A DNA stretch of 10,870 nucleotides from Methanobacterium sp. (GCA_028682985.1 JAJRAE010000081.1:1-10870), one strand, 5' to 3'; positions 1-6,912 are shown, numbered from the stretch's first letter. Numbers and translations are program-made. The notes: generated by a model from the letters alone, not told the origin.

Positions 1-242
1 AGAAATACTGCAGAAGAAATTCACCATAAAAAATCAGGTATTGATGATAGCTGCTTTCGGAGCAATATCCATATTTGGAACCTATTCTGGGATAAATATC
101 ATGGGGCCCTGGCTAACGTCCGGGATCTTGCGCCTATGATAGCCGGTTTAGTGGGTGGGCCCTGATGTAATCAGTGAAGGATTTCTGTGGAAAGGGCGCA
201 CTGGCAGATGATATCAGTATGATTGTGATCAAAATCAAATAA
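1..242 (+). pseudogene. Remnant of a 5TM-LYT membrane sensor / SpoIIE-type serine phosphatase, frameshifted and internally deleted; 5' end outside the window
   Basis: Three frames carry pieces of one protein. Bases 2-103 read as a membrane-type stretch with IFGTYSGINIM, typical of the 5TM-5TMR_LYT sensor domain. The next residues of that domain, GALANVRDLAPMIAGLVGGP, appear one frame away at about 103-162, so one base seems to be missing in the G-run near 102-107. At 163 this frame hits TGA. From about 171 a third frame gives KDFCGKGALADDISMIVIKIK and a TAA at 240-242, which looks like the extreme C-terminus of a SpoIIE/PP2C-like phosphatase (the ADDIS motif carries the late metal-binding aspartates). 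In methanogens these two domains occur at opposite ends of one large protein, so hundreds of codons appear to be missing between them. What is seen is three frames and two domain ends; the fusion parent is inferred. A sequencing error could explain the first shift but not the junction. Confidence 0.6.
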
Positions 243-272
243 TCCCTAATTAATTTTATTCTTTAAGATATT

Positions 273-725
273 TTATTTCTCCTGATAACTGCCATCATAT
301 TCTCCAGAACCAGTCACCGGGAAAACAACCGCCTGGGCTATTCTTTCACCCTGTTTTAAGGTGTAATCAAACTCCCCATAATTGAAGAGTAGAAACTGCA
401 GAGTTCCATAGAAGCCAGGATCTCCCAGTGCAGTATGTACCGAGATAAATGACCTTAAAATAGTAGAGCGGGGGAGATAAAGCATGGAATAACCCTTGGG
501 TATTTTGATCTTCCGGTCAACTGTTACCAGATATCCTGTTTTGGGTTTTAATGTATATATGGGTGGTTCAAGCTTCTCCAGTTTTGGTAAAGTTTTCTCC
601 TCATTCATCAGGGAAGCTGGCCCCCTCTGTATGAAAACTTCATCCATTCTTAAATCAATACCGGCAGGCTGGATTAATTCTTTGAAATCTGGAAATAATT
701 TTTTCAGTTCTTCTTCGCCAAGCAT
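273..725 (-). CDS. dut: dUTPase of the dCTP deaminase/dUTPase superfamily
   Basis: A 150-residue cytosolic trimeric-type enzyme predicted to hydrolyse dUTP to dUMP and pyrophosphate. This keeps uracil out of DNA and supplies dUMP for thymidylate synthesis. The five family motifs are in order: PAGIDLR (20-26), PRSTILR (85-91), GDPGFYG (101-107, with the water-activating Asp102), GERIAQAVVF (126-135), and a C-terminal GEYDGSYQ (141-148). After the third motif the chain reads FNYG, like the WNRG of dUTPases. The position of the deaminase catalytic glutamate appears to be Leu111, so deamination of dCTP is unlikely. The C-terminal motif looks more deaminase-like than the usual Gly-rich dUTPase tail. 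The ATG at 725 has AGGAGTG about seven bases upstream. The gene lies 42 bases downstream of the acyltransferase gene and may be co-transcribed with it. The superfamily is certain; dUTPase over bifunctional deaminase is likely. Confidence 0.85.
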   Translation of the reverse strand: MLGEEELKKLFPDFKELIQPAGIDLRMDEVFIQRGPASLMNEEKTLPKLEKLEPPIYTLKPKTGYLVTVDRKIKIPKGYSMLYLPRSTILRSFISVHTALGDPGFYGTLQFLLFNYGEFDYTLKQGERIAQAVVFPVTGSGEYDGSYQEK

Positions 726-767
726 TTTATATCACTCCTAAATACGATTTTATCCTAAACTTTTATA

Positions 768-1874
768 TTAAAGTTTGATGTATATCCTCCTTCGATGCAT
801 AAGATAGGCTATTAAACCCCAAATGATCACAACCAGTGCCGCATAGGTGAACGCACCTATGCTAGGACTTAATAAATCCATAAAAGGCTGATAAAGTGCC
901 TGATAAAGGCTGATTGCATCACCAGCAGTTGATGTTACATAGAATTTCTGGGTAAAGGTGTTAACCACCGCCGACAGCACATATAATATGAGTGCGTTGA
1001 GTCCTAAAGGTATTGCTGCTTTTAAAATGCTTTTTCTTCCCATCAGATCAATGAATGAGTATAGAAGTGCTAGAATAATAGCTGCCAATCCTGCCGTTAC
1101 CATGATGAAACTGGCGGTCCATAATTGCTTTATTATGGGCAGCCAAGTGGATAATAAGATACCTATAAGTATTAATGAGACTCCTATAAAAAAGAAGATC
1201 TGCATGGTAGTCCAGTTACCACCCCTTCTCTGTAGGGTTTTACCGAATAGGAGACCAATAAGAACCATGGCTGTAGCTGTTAATATGGTTAAAATTCCCT
1301 CTGGATCAAAATCTGGAGGCGTCTCTGGTTCGAAAAGGTGCTGAGCACCAAATATCTGCACATCCACCCAGCCTGCTATGTTACCTTCTTCCTGGAAGTT
1401 GCCTGATATTACACCTGGCGCATCCGCATAGAGCAGGATGCTACTTTGAACTACCATAAGAATGGCCACAGCCAAGAGGATCCATCTCATTCTGCGTCTT
1501 GCCAGGGGCGCTGCAAATAGGGATGCCAGTGCAATGAGCTGAAGGACCCCCGGGATTCTCAGGGGAAGACCTCCCCCAATCCAGTTAAGAAACAAACCAA
1601 TAGCAAAGAGAGCACCCACCCGGTAAAGGAAATGACCCCATAACTGTCTTTGCGATTGATTTTCCCGTTGTTTAAAGGAGTAAGCCATTGAAACCCCAAC
1701 AATAAATAGGAAAAAGGGAAAAACCAGATCTACCAGGGTCAAACCTGCCCAGGCGGAATGCTTCAGTAGAAATGATGTATCAGCGGTTATGGGTAAGGTG
1801 TTTACGAATATCATGGCCGCCACTGTTAATCCGCGGAAGATATCCAGTGATACTACGCGCTTCTTGGCGGTCAT
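768..1874 (-). CDS. Multi-spanning membrane acyltransferase, HGSNAT/NagX (DUF5009, COG4299) family
   Basis: An integral membrane protein of 368 residues with about ten hydrophobic segments. The N-terminus carries family signatures: SLDIFRGLTVAAMIFVN (9-25), then KHSAWAGLTLVDLVFPFFLF (38-57) with a histidine (His39) next to the membrane segment. RIPGVLQLIAL follows, and PLGLNALILYVLS lies in the C-terminal part. The human relative (heparan-alpha-glucosaminide N-acetyltransferase) moves acetyl groups from cytosolic acetyl-CoA to the free amine of glucosamine on the other side of the membrane. Prokaryotic members are uncharacterised, so the substrate here is unknown. The start is set at the ATG at 1872-1874, nine bases after AAAGGA; a TTG two codons earlier is only three bases from that site. 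The gene is co-directional with the PIG-L deacetylase upstream and dut downstream. A role in acetylating an envelope amino sugar is inferred. Confidence 0.8.
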   Translation of the reverse strand: MTAKKRVVSLDIFRGLTVAAMIFVNTLPITADTSFLLKHSAWAGLTLVDLVFPFFLFIVGVSMAYSFKQRENQSQRQLWGHFLYRVGALFAIGLFLNWIGGGLPLRIPGVLQLIALASLFAAPLARRRMRWILLAVAILMVVQSSILLYADAPGVISGNFQEEGNIAGWVDVQIFGAQHLFEPETPPDFDPEGILTILTATAMVLIGLLFGKTLQRRGGNWTTMQIFFFIGVSLILIGILLSTWLPIIKQLWTASFIMVTAGLAAIILALLYSFIDLMGRKSILKAAIPLGLNALILYVLSAVVNTFTQKFYVTSTAGDAISLYQALYQPFMDLLSPSIGAFTYAALVVIIWGLIAYLMHRRRIYIKL

Positions 1875-1958
1875 AATCAAAATTCCTTTGTTAAAATAAT
1901 TTTCAATTTAGTTTATTTAATGGTGTAAAACTTTTACAACAATTCTTTGGATGGTAAT

Positions 1959-3413
1959 TTACAACAGTTCCTCCATAGTGGACAGGAAATCGGTGGGAAA
2001 CTTAAAAACTCGCCAGGACATATCATCCAGCTTATTTTTATTGGCATCCTTGATATCTGTGCTCATCATTATGAGTTTTGCATTTTTAAAGAGTTTAATG
2101 GGCACCTTAACCACCATGATATTCTTCTGAATATCCGCAGCAATATTTCCTCCGGCATTTATGCTGTTGCTGGCTTTTAACTCATAATCAGCTGTGCCAT
2201 TTCCAACGGATACATCTAACCGTTTAAATTCAGTTCCATTGTAGATCCTAAGATGATAATCGTATATTATCATGCTGTTTATATCTCCTGAAGTCTTCAA
2301 AAGGAGATAAGCATAATTATCATCATATACCAGTCCAGCGCCGGCCAGATCAGTGGATGGTAGTAATAGAGTTGTTTGGGAGTCATACCTCAGATCTTCA
2401 AAGGAGGATGATGAAGGCAATCCATTGGTGAAATTGGTACTGGTTACTTTCTCCACATCTATAACAGGGTAATTGGCGAATATTTCATCAACCCGTACAA
2501 ATGACTTTAAATAGTTTTCCATAAGAGATATCTGGGTGTCGTGGGAACTTATTGCCTTTTCTTTACTGTTTTCATCTTCATCTGTCAAGTTAAGCATATA
2601 CCAGGTTCCATCTAAATTTAGGACATCACGAGGTGCTTCCAGATCTGATTTTGGCTGGTAGTTTAAGGGTGATGGCCAGGAGCCCTTATGCACCAGATAG
2701 GTGAAGGCGCCGCCAGTATAATTAGATTTAATAAGGGCATATATTACAAATGCACTGGTTGCTGCATGATCCGGATGTTCATCACCATCATCTGGATAAA
2801 AAACCATGTTTGGTTTGAAATCCTTTATTATCTGCTGCAAATTCTTCTCTACATTAGCCCCACAATATGGTGCATTCTTTTCAAAGGAAAAATTGTAGGT
2901 TGAATGGTCGTATGGATTGCTGGAATTGTCCGCACCTTTATACGGGTTGTTGTAATCCCAGTTACTTCCGAAGAGATATTTAAGAGCACCATCAGGATAA
3001 CTTAAAAATATGATGTTACTTTCATTTAAACCCAGATTCTTCAGGGCGTTGATGGTTTCAATATGCCGGTAATCACCAATATTACCTGTGAAATTGGATA
3101 TATTGTTTTTAATAGTATAATCAGAGATGTTTATAGGGGTTGCATCCCCATTGGTCATCATAACCACCATAACCGTTGCATTAGCCTTTAAAGCTTCCTT
3201 AATAAGTCCGGAGTTGGCCAGAGACTCATCATCAGGGTGTGGTGAGAATATTATAATCCGATCTGATGAGTGGATTTGGGGGAATGTTTCATAGGTTACA
3301 TCATCAAAATCATCAAAATAAATGAAAATTAAAGATAATATGGACAAAAACAATACAAAAATAAGTATAATACCTGATTTATTCCTGAAATATTTAGATA
3401 GACGACCTGCCAA
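1959..3413 (-). CDS. Membrane-anchored PIG-L/LmbE-family N-deacetylase, probably extracytoplasmic
   Basis: A protein of 484 residues. A basic N-terminus (GRLSKYFRNK) precedes one hydrophobic segment at about 14-32 and then an acidic DDFDD, which predicts a signal anchor with the rest outside the cell. The deacetylase domain (about 50-345) has HPDDE (59-63), YRHIETINALKNLG (115-128), YPDG (139-142) and DEHPDH (211-216). These are the zinc ligands and catalytic Asp of the PIG-L family, which removes acetyl groups from N-acetylglucosamine units of lipids, small molecules or glycans. Residues from about 345 form a separate beta-rich region that loosely resembles a sugar-binding or CBM9/DOMON-like module; this is a guess. 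Twelve N-x-S/T sequons, including NFTG, NSSN and YNGT, fit a surface-exposed protein. The start is TTG at 3411-3413, about eight to ten bases after AAAGGAG; the nearby ATG at 3416-3418 is out of frame and there is an in-frame stop upstream. The natural substrate is unknown. Confidence 0.85.
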   Translation of the reverse strand: MAGRLSKYFRNKSGIILIFVLFLSILSLIFIYFDDFDDVTYETFPQIHSSDRIIIFSPHPDDESLANSGLIKEALKANATVMVVMMTNGDATPINISDYTIKNNISNFTGNIGDYRHIETINALKNLGLNESNIIFLSYPDGALKYLFGSNWDYNNPYKGADNSSNPYDHSTYNFSFEKNAPYCGANVEKNLQQIIKDFKPNMVFYPDDGDEHPDHAATSAFVIYALIKSNYTGGAFTYLVHKGSWPSPLNYQPKSDLEAPRDVLNLDGTWYMLNLTDEDENSKEKAISSHDTQISLMENYLKSFVRVDEIFANYPVIDVEKVTSTNFTNGLPSSSSFEDLRYDSQTTLLLPSTDLAGAGLVYDDNYAYLLLKTSGDINSMIIYDYHLRIYNGTEFKRLDVSVGNGTADYELKASNSINAGGNIAADIQKNIMVVKVPIKLFKNAKLIMMSTDIKDANKNKLDDMSWRVFKFPTDFLSTMEELL

Positions 3414-3478
3414 ATCATTTCCACTCCTTTCGATTTATAAAAAATCTGATGAGGTTTGTTAATTAATTACCCGACAGG

Positions 3479-3490
3479 TATTTAAATATT
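3479..3490 (-). promoter_or_regulatory. Candidate box A (TATA) for the PIG-L deacetylase gene
   Basis: In the 90-base gap between the phosphoribosyltransferase stop and the deacetylase start, the minus strand reads AATATTTAAATA, close to the archaeal TATA box. A transcript starting about 25 bases downstream would have a leader of about 45 bases that includes the AAAGGAG ribosome binding site. The gap is AT-rich throughout, so a chance match is quite possible. Confidence 0.3.
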
Positions 3491-3503
3491 CGTAAATTCA
3501 AAC

Positions 3504-4202
3504 TCAGGGTTTTAAGATATTCATCACCACCTCTTCCTCCACATCATACCAGGTTTGATAGCTATCTGCCACAGCAAAACCCCAGCCACCGCGAATATTA
3601 GCACAGTAGACACGGTTTACCTTTTCTGCTACTCTCTCTAAAGCTTTTAGATGGGCGGTAGGTACAGCTATGATTATGTTAGTTGCTCCTTTATTTTTAA
3701 GAGCCTCTACCGCTACCAACATGGTGTAGCCAGAAGCCACTCCATCATCTACTAGTATAACTGGACGTTTTTTCAGATTTGGGAAAGGCTTATCACCCCG
3801 GAACTTTTTAAAACGTCTTTGCACCTTTCTTTTGGCCTCCTCCACATCTTCCTCAATTTCCTCCAGGGTAAGTCCTATCTGGGATACCAGTTCGTTGTTG
3901 AGTTTCACTGTCCCCTCAAAGGCCACCGCACCGTAACCCACCTCGGTGTTCCAGGGCAGGGTGATCTTACTTACCACCGCCATATCCCAATCCAGTTCTA
4001 GTTCACGGGCCAGAGATGCTGCTACCGGCACCCCTCCGGCAGGAATAGCTAAAACTAAGGCATCACTATCCCCATAATCCAACAACATACCAGCCAACAC
4101 CGAACCAGCTTCCTCCCGGTCACGGAATATCCTACTTCTGTTTCTAAGCTCGGATAAGTCATATATATTCTTGCAGAATTCGCATTTAAGTTCACCGTCC
4201 AT
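3504..4202 (-). CDS. Predicted phosphoribosyltransferase (type I PRTase fold, COG1926-like)
   Basis: A soluble protein of 232 residues. The PRPP-binding signature is clear: VILVDDGVASGYT (148-160), with two acidic residues and the small-residue loop that holds the PRPP 5'-phosphate. The pyrophosphate-contacting loop is probably IPAGGVPVA (53-61). A helical, highly charged insert (about 112-138) and a conserved-looking NIRGGWGFAVADSY (202-215) fit the uncharacterised COG1926 group rather than a known purine or pyrimidine salvage enzyme; the acceptor base is unknown. A short N-terminal extension has CEFC (7-10), a single CxxC pair that could bind metal only by dimerising or with other ligands. 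The start is the ATG at 4200-4202; GGAG lies about 11 bases upstream, a rather long spacing. The gap to the upstream protease gene is only 28 bases, so the two are probably one transcript. Confidence 0.8.
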   Translation of the reverse strand: MDGELKCEFCKNIYDLSELRNRSRIFRDREEAGSVLAGMLLDYGDSDALVLAIPAGGVPVAASLARELELDWDMAVVSKITLPWNTEVGYGAVAFEGTVKLNNELVSQIGLTLEEIEEDVEEAKRKVQRRFKKFRGDKPFPNLKKRPVILVDDGVASGYTMLVAVEALKNKGATNIIIAVPTAHLKALERVAEKVNRVYCANIRGGWGFAVADSYQTWYDVEEEVVMNILKP

Positions 4203-4230
4203 AAAGAACCCATCTCCATTTTGTTCTTAT

Positions 4231-4743
4231 CTAAAGATTATCTTCTGAATGTATTTTAAATTTATCAATAGCAAGGGCAATACCGGTGGCGTTGTTGTAA
4301 AATATGCTGGCCAAGATTCCCACCACCTTTCCATCCTGGATAATTGGGGATCCACTATCTCCAGGAAGGGGGAGGTTGCCCATGGGAAAGGCCAGGTAAT
4401 GATAGGTCCGGCCAACCGTCATCACCCGACAGTTAATACGTTTAAAGCCGTTGAGGGAGTATGCCGGGCCTATTTCTGGGGTGGCTATCTTTGAAATATT
4501 AACTTCCTCATCCAGAGCATCTATAGATATGATTGCTAGATCTGCTTCCTCTTTTACTTCTACCACCTTACCAGAATATCCGTTTAAAGTGATTTTATCT
4601 CCAACACTACAGTTACCTGCCCTTAAAATATGATAAGCTGTTAAGGCACATTTTCTATTATTATAACTGATTATGGCACCGATTACTCCCTCTTTACTGT
4701 GGCAGTGCAGTTTCATCCCCGCAGATATGATCACTTTACCCAT
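4231..4743 (-). CDS. Small intracellular trypsin-fold (chymotrypsin-like) serine protease
   Basis: A 170-residue protein that looks like a bare chymotrypsin-fold domain. The triad is visible and in the right order: His38 in ALTAYHIL, Asp68 in EADLAIISID, and Ser130 in LPLPGDSGSPII, where GDSGSP is the classic oxyanion-hole motif. KVVGILAS (139-146) corresponds to the strand after the serine. No signal peptide, transmembrane segment or PDZ domain is present, unlike HtrA/Deg proteases, so it should act in the cytosol. Four cysteines (14, 32, 45, 105) are present without an obvious extracellular disulfide arrangement. The start is the ATG at 4741-4743, with only a weak GTGAG upstream, so it may be poorly or differently initiated. 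It is divergent from the methyltransferase gene and 28 bases upstream of the phosphoribosyltransferase gene. The target is unknown. Protease fold is near certain; activity is likely because all three residues are kept. Confidence 0.8.
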   Translation of the reverse strand: MGKVIISAGMKLHCHSKEGVIGAIISYNNRKCALTAYHILRAGNCSVGDKITLNGYSGKVVEVKEEADLAIISIDALDEEVNISKIATPEIGPAYSLNGFKRINCRVMTVGRTYHYLAFPMGNLPLPGDSGSPIIQDGKVVGILASIFYNNATGIALAIDKFKIHSEDNL

Positions 4744-4772
4744 CTACTCACTATTAATTAATTGTGTTTTTT

Positions 4773-4787
4773 GAAAAATTTAATAAT
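4773..4787 (+). promoter_or_regulatory. Candidate BRE and box A in the divergent methyltransferase/protease intergenic region
   Basis: The plus strand has GAAAAATTTAATAAT: a purine-rich BRE-like stretch followed by TTTAATAA. A start about 25 bases downstream would give a leader of about 25-35 bases that contains AAGGAG before the methyltransferase gene. The opposite strand reads TTATTAAA here, so the same AT box could also serve the protease gene, whose ATG is about 40 bases away. The assignment rests on motif and spacing only. Confidence 0.35.
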
Positions 4788-4825
4788 TGAGTTTACAAAA
4801 ATAAAATCTGAATTGTAAATAATTT

Positions 4826-4831
4826 AAGGAG
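4826..4831 (+). promoter_or_regulatory. Ribosome binding site that favours a TTG start for the methyltransferase
   Basis: AAGGAG ends one base before an ATG at 4833-4835, which is too close for normal initiation. It lies ten bases before an in-frame TTG at 4842-4844. The spacing therefore argues for the TTG, or for weak use of both. Confidence 0.5.
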
Positions 4832-4841
4832 AATGATACAT

Positions 4842-5531
4842 TTGAATTCATTACAGAATGTTAAGGATCATTTCGAAGAAGAAGCCAAGGGATATGATGA
4901 GTTAATATTAAAATTAATCCCAGAATACAGAAGTATGATAAAATATCTAATTAGCAGTATACCTTTTTATGAATCTAAACCCATAAAGGTATTGGATTTG
5001 GGTTGTGGGACAGGGAACATAACCGCCGCAGTGAAGAAGAGATATCCAAATGCCAGAGTTACCTGTATAGATCTAGCTGAACACATGATTGAATTAGCAA
5101 AGTATAAACTATCCCATTACACTGATATTAACTATCTGGTGGGTGATCTTCGTAATGTCAAATTTGAAAGTGACTATGATTTGATCATCTCATCGCTAGC
5201 TCTACACCACCTGCAGACTGATGAAGAGAAGGTGAAAATATACCAGAAAATCTATGACTCCCTTAAAGTGGGAGGTGCATTCTATAACGCAGACAATGTT
5301 CTGGCCTCCAGCAAATATCTGGAAAATGTAAGCATAGAATACTGGAAAGAATTTATGAGTAAAAACATCTCTAAAATAGAGATTGAAGAAAGATGGCTGC
5401 CCACCTACTATAAAGAAGATTATCCTGCGCCATTATTAAGTCATCTGGATTGGCTGCGGCAGGTGGGATTTAAAAAGGTGGATGTCACCTGGAAATATGT
5501 GATGGGCGCGGTTTTTGGTGGTTTAAAATAG
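4842..5531 (+). CDS. Class I SAM-dependent methyltransferase, substrate unknown
   Basis: A soluble protein of 229 residues (232 if the ATG at 4833 is used). Motif I of the Rossmann-like SAM fold is VLDLGCGTG (50-58). The acidic end of the second strand, which binds the SAM ribose, is CIDLAEHM. VGDLRNV follows, then the motif IV region DLIISSLALHHL and the post-motif LKVGGAFYNADN. This pattern belongs to the Methyltransf_11/25 and CmoA-like small-molecule or tRNA methyltransferase group. The C-terminal part (HLDWLRQVGF, then VDVTWKY ending in FGGLK) also resembles CmoA-like enzymes, but specific identity cannot be shown. It is the only plus-strand intact gene in the window, standing alone between a divergent protease gene and the convergent ftsY, so context gives no substrate. 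Confidence 0.8.
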   Translation: MNSLQNVKDHFEEEAKGYDELILKLIPEYRSMIKYLISSIPFYESKPIKVLDLGCGTGNITAAVKKRYPNARVTCIDLAEHMIELAKYKLSHYTDINYLVGDLRNVKFESDYDLIISSLALHHLQTDEEKVKIYQKIYDSLKVGGAFYNADNVLASSKYLENVSIEYWKEFMSKNISKIEIEERWLPTYYKEDYPAPLLSHLDWLRQVGFKKVDVTWKYVMGAVFGGLK

Positions 5532-5600
5532 ATTGTCCAATTTAAAGAAAGCAATTTGTTATTAAAAATAAGAATGAATCCAAAGAAATATAAGAAGTCC
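5532..5600. terminator. Convergent intergenic spacer, probable termination zone for both flanking genes
   Basis: This 69-base spacer separates the 3' ends of the methyltransferase gene (+) and ftsY (-). Leaving ftsY, the minus strand has several T-rich runs (ATTTCTTT, CTTATTTTT, CTTTCTTT), the usual archaeal termination signal. The plus strand has only a weak TTTGTTATT. No stable hairpin is apparent by eye and no gene is present. Confidence 0.3.
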
Positions 5601-6860
5601 TTATTCTTCGCCGAACACCTGTTCCACCATCCATTCAGGTCTGAACTCCATAATGTCCGAGTAAGACTGTCCGGTTCCTAAAAATAGTATAGGCTTATTG
5701 ATCACGTGGCCTATGGATAGTGCTGCACCGCCTTTAGCATCCGCATCAGCTTTGGTAAGGATGATTCCATCAATTCCTACAGCATCATCAAATTTACGGG
5801 CCTGTTCAACGGCATCGTTACCTGTTAAGGCATCACCCACAAAGAGTATTAGATCTGGATTAATAACCCGTTTGATCTTTTTCATCTCATCCATAAGATT
5901 CACATTGGTCTGCATTCTGCCTGCGGTATCTACCAGGACCAGTTCTTTGCCCTGGGCCCGGGCGTGTTCCACTGCATCAAAAGCAACAGCAGCTGGGTCT
6001 GCTCCTTTTTTATGCTTTATTATCTTCACACCAATTTTATCGGCATGATGGGTTAACTGCTCAATGGCCCCTGCACGGAAGGTATCCGAGGCAGCGATGA
6101 CGGGTTTATAACCTTTATCTATAAAGTAGGTGGCTACTTTGGCGATGGAGGTGGTTTTACCAGTGCCGTTTATTCCCACAAACATCAGCTTCAGGGGTTC
6201 GCCCTGTTTCTTTTTTAGTTTTATTAGTGCATCCAGATCCTGGCCTTCCACAGCCAGTATATCTGATATGGCTTTTTTAAGAGCGTCTCTGGTAAATTCT
6301 GCCACGTCACTTCTTCTTTTGATCTTCCGGCCCACCAGATCTTCCTTAACTGTGTTTATGATCTGTTCAGCCACTTCCAGAGCTACATCCCCTTCCAGCA
6401 GTGACATCTCCAGTTCAAACAGGATGTCGTCTATATCATTTTCTGATATAGTTTTATGCCTTACAAATGAGAACAGTCCTGATTTTTCATCTTCGGAAGG
6501 TTCAATTTCCTCTCTAGGGAGAGATTTATCTTCAGGTTTTCCTTCTTCTTTTGTTTTTTCTTTAGTTTTGGATTTACCCCATGGTCTGGATATTCTGGTT
6601 TTTTTAGTCTTTTTGGATTCCTCTTTATCAGTTTCATCTTTTTTAGGAATCTCCGGGATACCCTTATCCTCTTCGCCCGGCTTAGCAATATCTTCTTCAT
6701 TTTCCGAAATATCTTTTTCTAGAGGAGTCTCTGAGATATCCTTCTTTTCGGAGATCTCTTTATCTTTATCCTCTTTCTGGGCTTCCTCTTCTTCTTTGGA
6801 AATTTTTTCGGATATCTGACCGATGGTTCCTGATAATTTCTTCTTCAAAGATTCAAACAA
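5601..6860 (-). CDS. ftsY: Signal recognition particle receptor FtsY, SRP GTPase
   Basis: A protein of 419 residues. The first 125 or so are a charged, low-complexity linker rich in Glu, Lys and Asp with repeated ISE units. The N domain (about 128-215) and the GTPase G domain follow. P-loop GINGTGKTT (229-237), insertion-box DTFRAGA (259-265), DTAGR (311-315), TKADADAKGG (369-378) and closing GTGQSYSDI (395-403) identify FtsY rather than the SRP54 partner, because the methionine-rich M domain is absent. It docks SRP-ribosome complexes at the membrane and both GTPases hydrolyse GTP on delivery. The start must be the TTG at 6858-6860: no ATG occurs before the N domain, and a near-perfect AAAGGAGGT lies eight bases upstream. 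It is the last gene of the cluster, 52 bases after prefoldin alpha. Confidence 0.97.
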   Translation of the reverse strand: MFESLKKKLSGTIGQISEKISKEEEEAQKEDKDKEISEKKDISETPLEKDISENEEDIAKPGEEDKGIPEIPKKDETDKEESKKTKKTRISRPWGKSKTKEKTKEEGKPEDKSLPREEIEPSEDEKSGLFSFVRHKTISENDIDDILFELEMSLLEGDVALEVAEQIINTVKEDLVGRKIKRRSDVAEFTRDALKKAISDILAVEGQDLDALIKLKKKQGEPLKLMFVGINGTGKTTSIAKVATYFIDKGYKPVIAASDTFRAGAIEQLTHHADKIGVKIIKHKKGADPAAVAFDAVEHARAQGKELVLVDTAGRMQTNVNLMDEMKKIKRVINPDLILFVGDALTGNDAVEQARKFDDAVGIDGIILTKADADAKGGAALSIGHVINKPILFLGTGQSYSDIMEFRPEWMVEQVFGEE

Positions 6861-6868
6861 AAGAATAT

Positions 6869-6877
6869 ACCTCCTTT
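6869..6877 (-). promoter_or_regulatory. Strong ribosome binding site of ftsY, fixing a TTG start
   Basis: The minus strand reads AAAGGAGGT, almost the full complement of the archaeal 16S 3' tail. It stands eight bases before TTG at 6860-6858, supporting a non-ATG start for a gene that needs to be well translated. Confidence 0.75.
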
Positions 6878-6912
6878 AGGTATGAAAAATAAATAAAAAT
6901 AATTATGGAGAT

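Noticed and set aside
243..272. T-rich spacer between the pseudogene and dut, considered as a terminator
   Set aside because: Only short T-runs and no hairpin; it may end transcription but cannot be told from background AT content.
4227..4415. Second minus-strand frame of 62 codons within the protease gene, considered as a frameshift product
   Set aside because: The main frame carries the whole catalytic triad without a break, so no frameshift is needed.
4751..4762. AT-palindromic TTAATTAATT-type strings here and at 3460-3470, considered as operator sites
   Set aside because: Such strings are expected by chance in AT-rich archaeal spacers; two short copies are not enough for a regulator site.
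6130..6819. Long plus-strand open frame (229 codons) opposite ftsY
   Set aside because: It is a Ser-rich mirror of the repetitive Glu/Lys coding region of ftsY and has no motif; the sense frame is certain.
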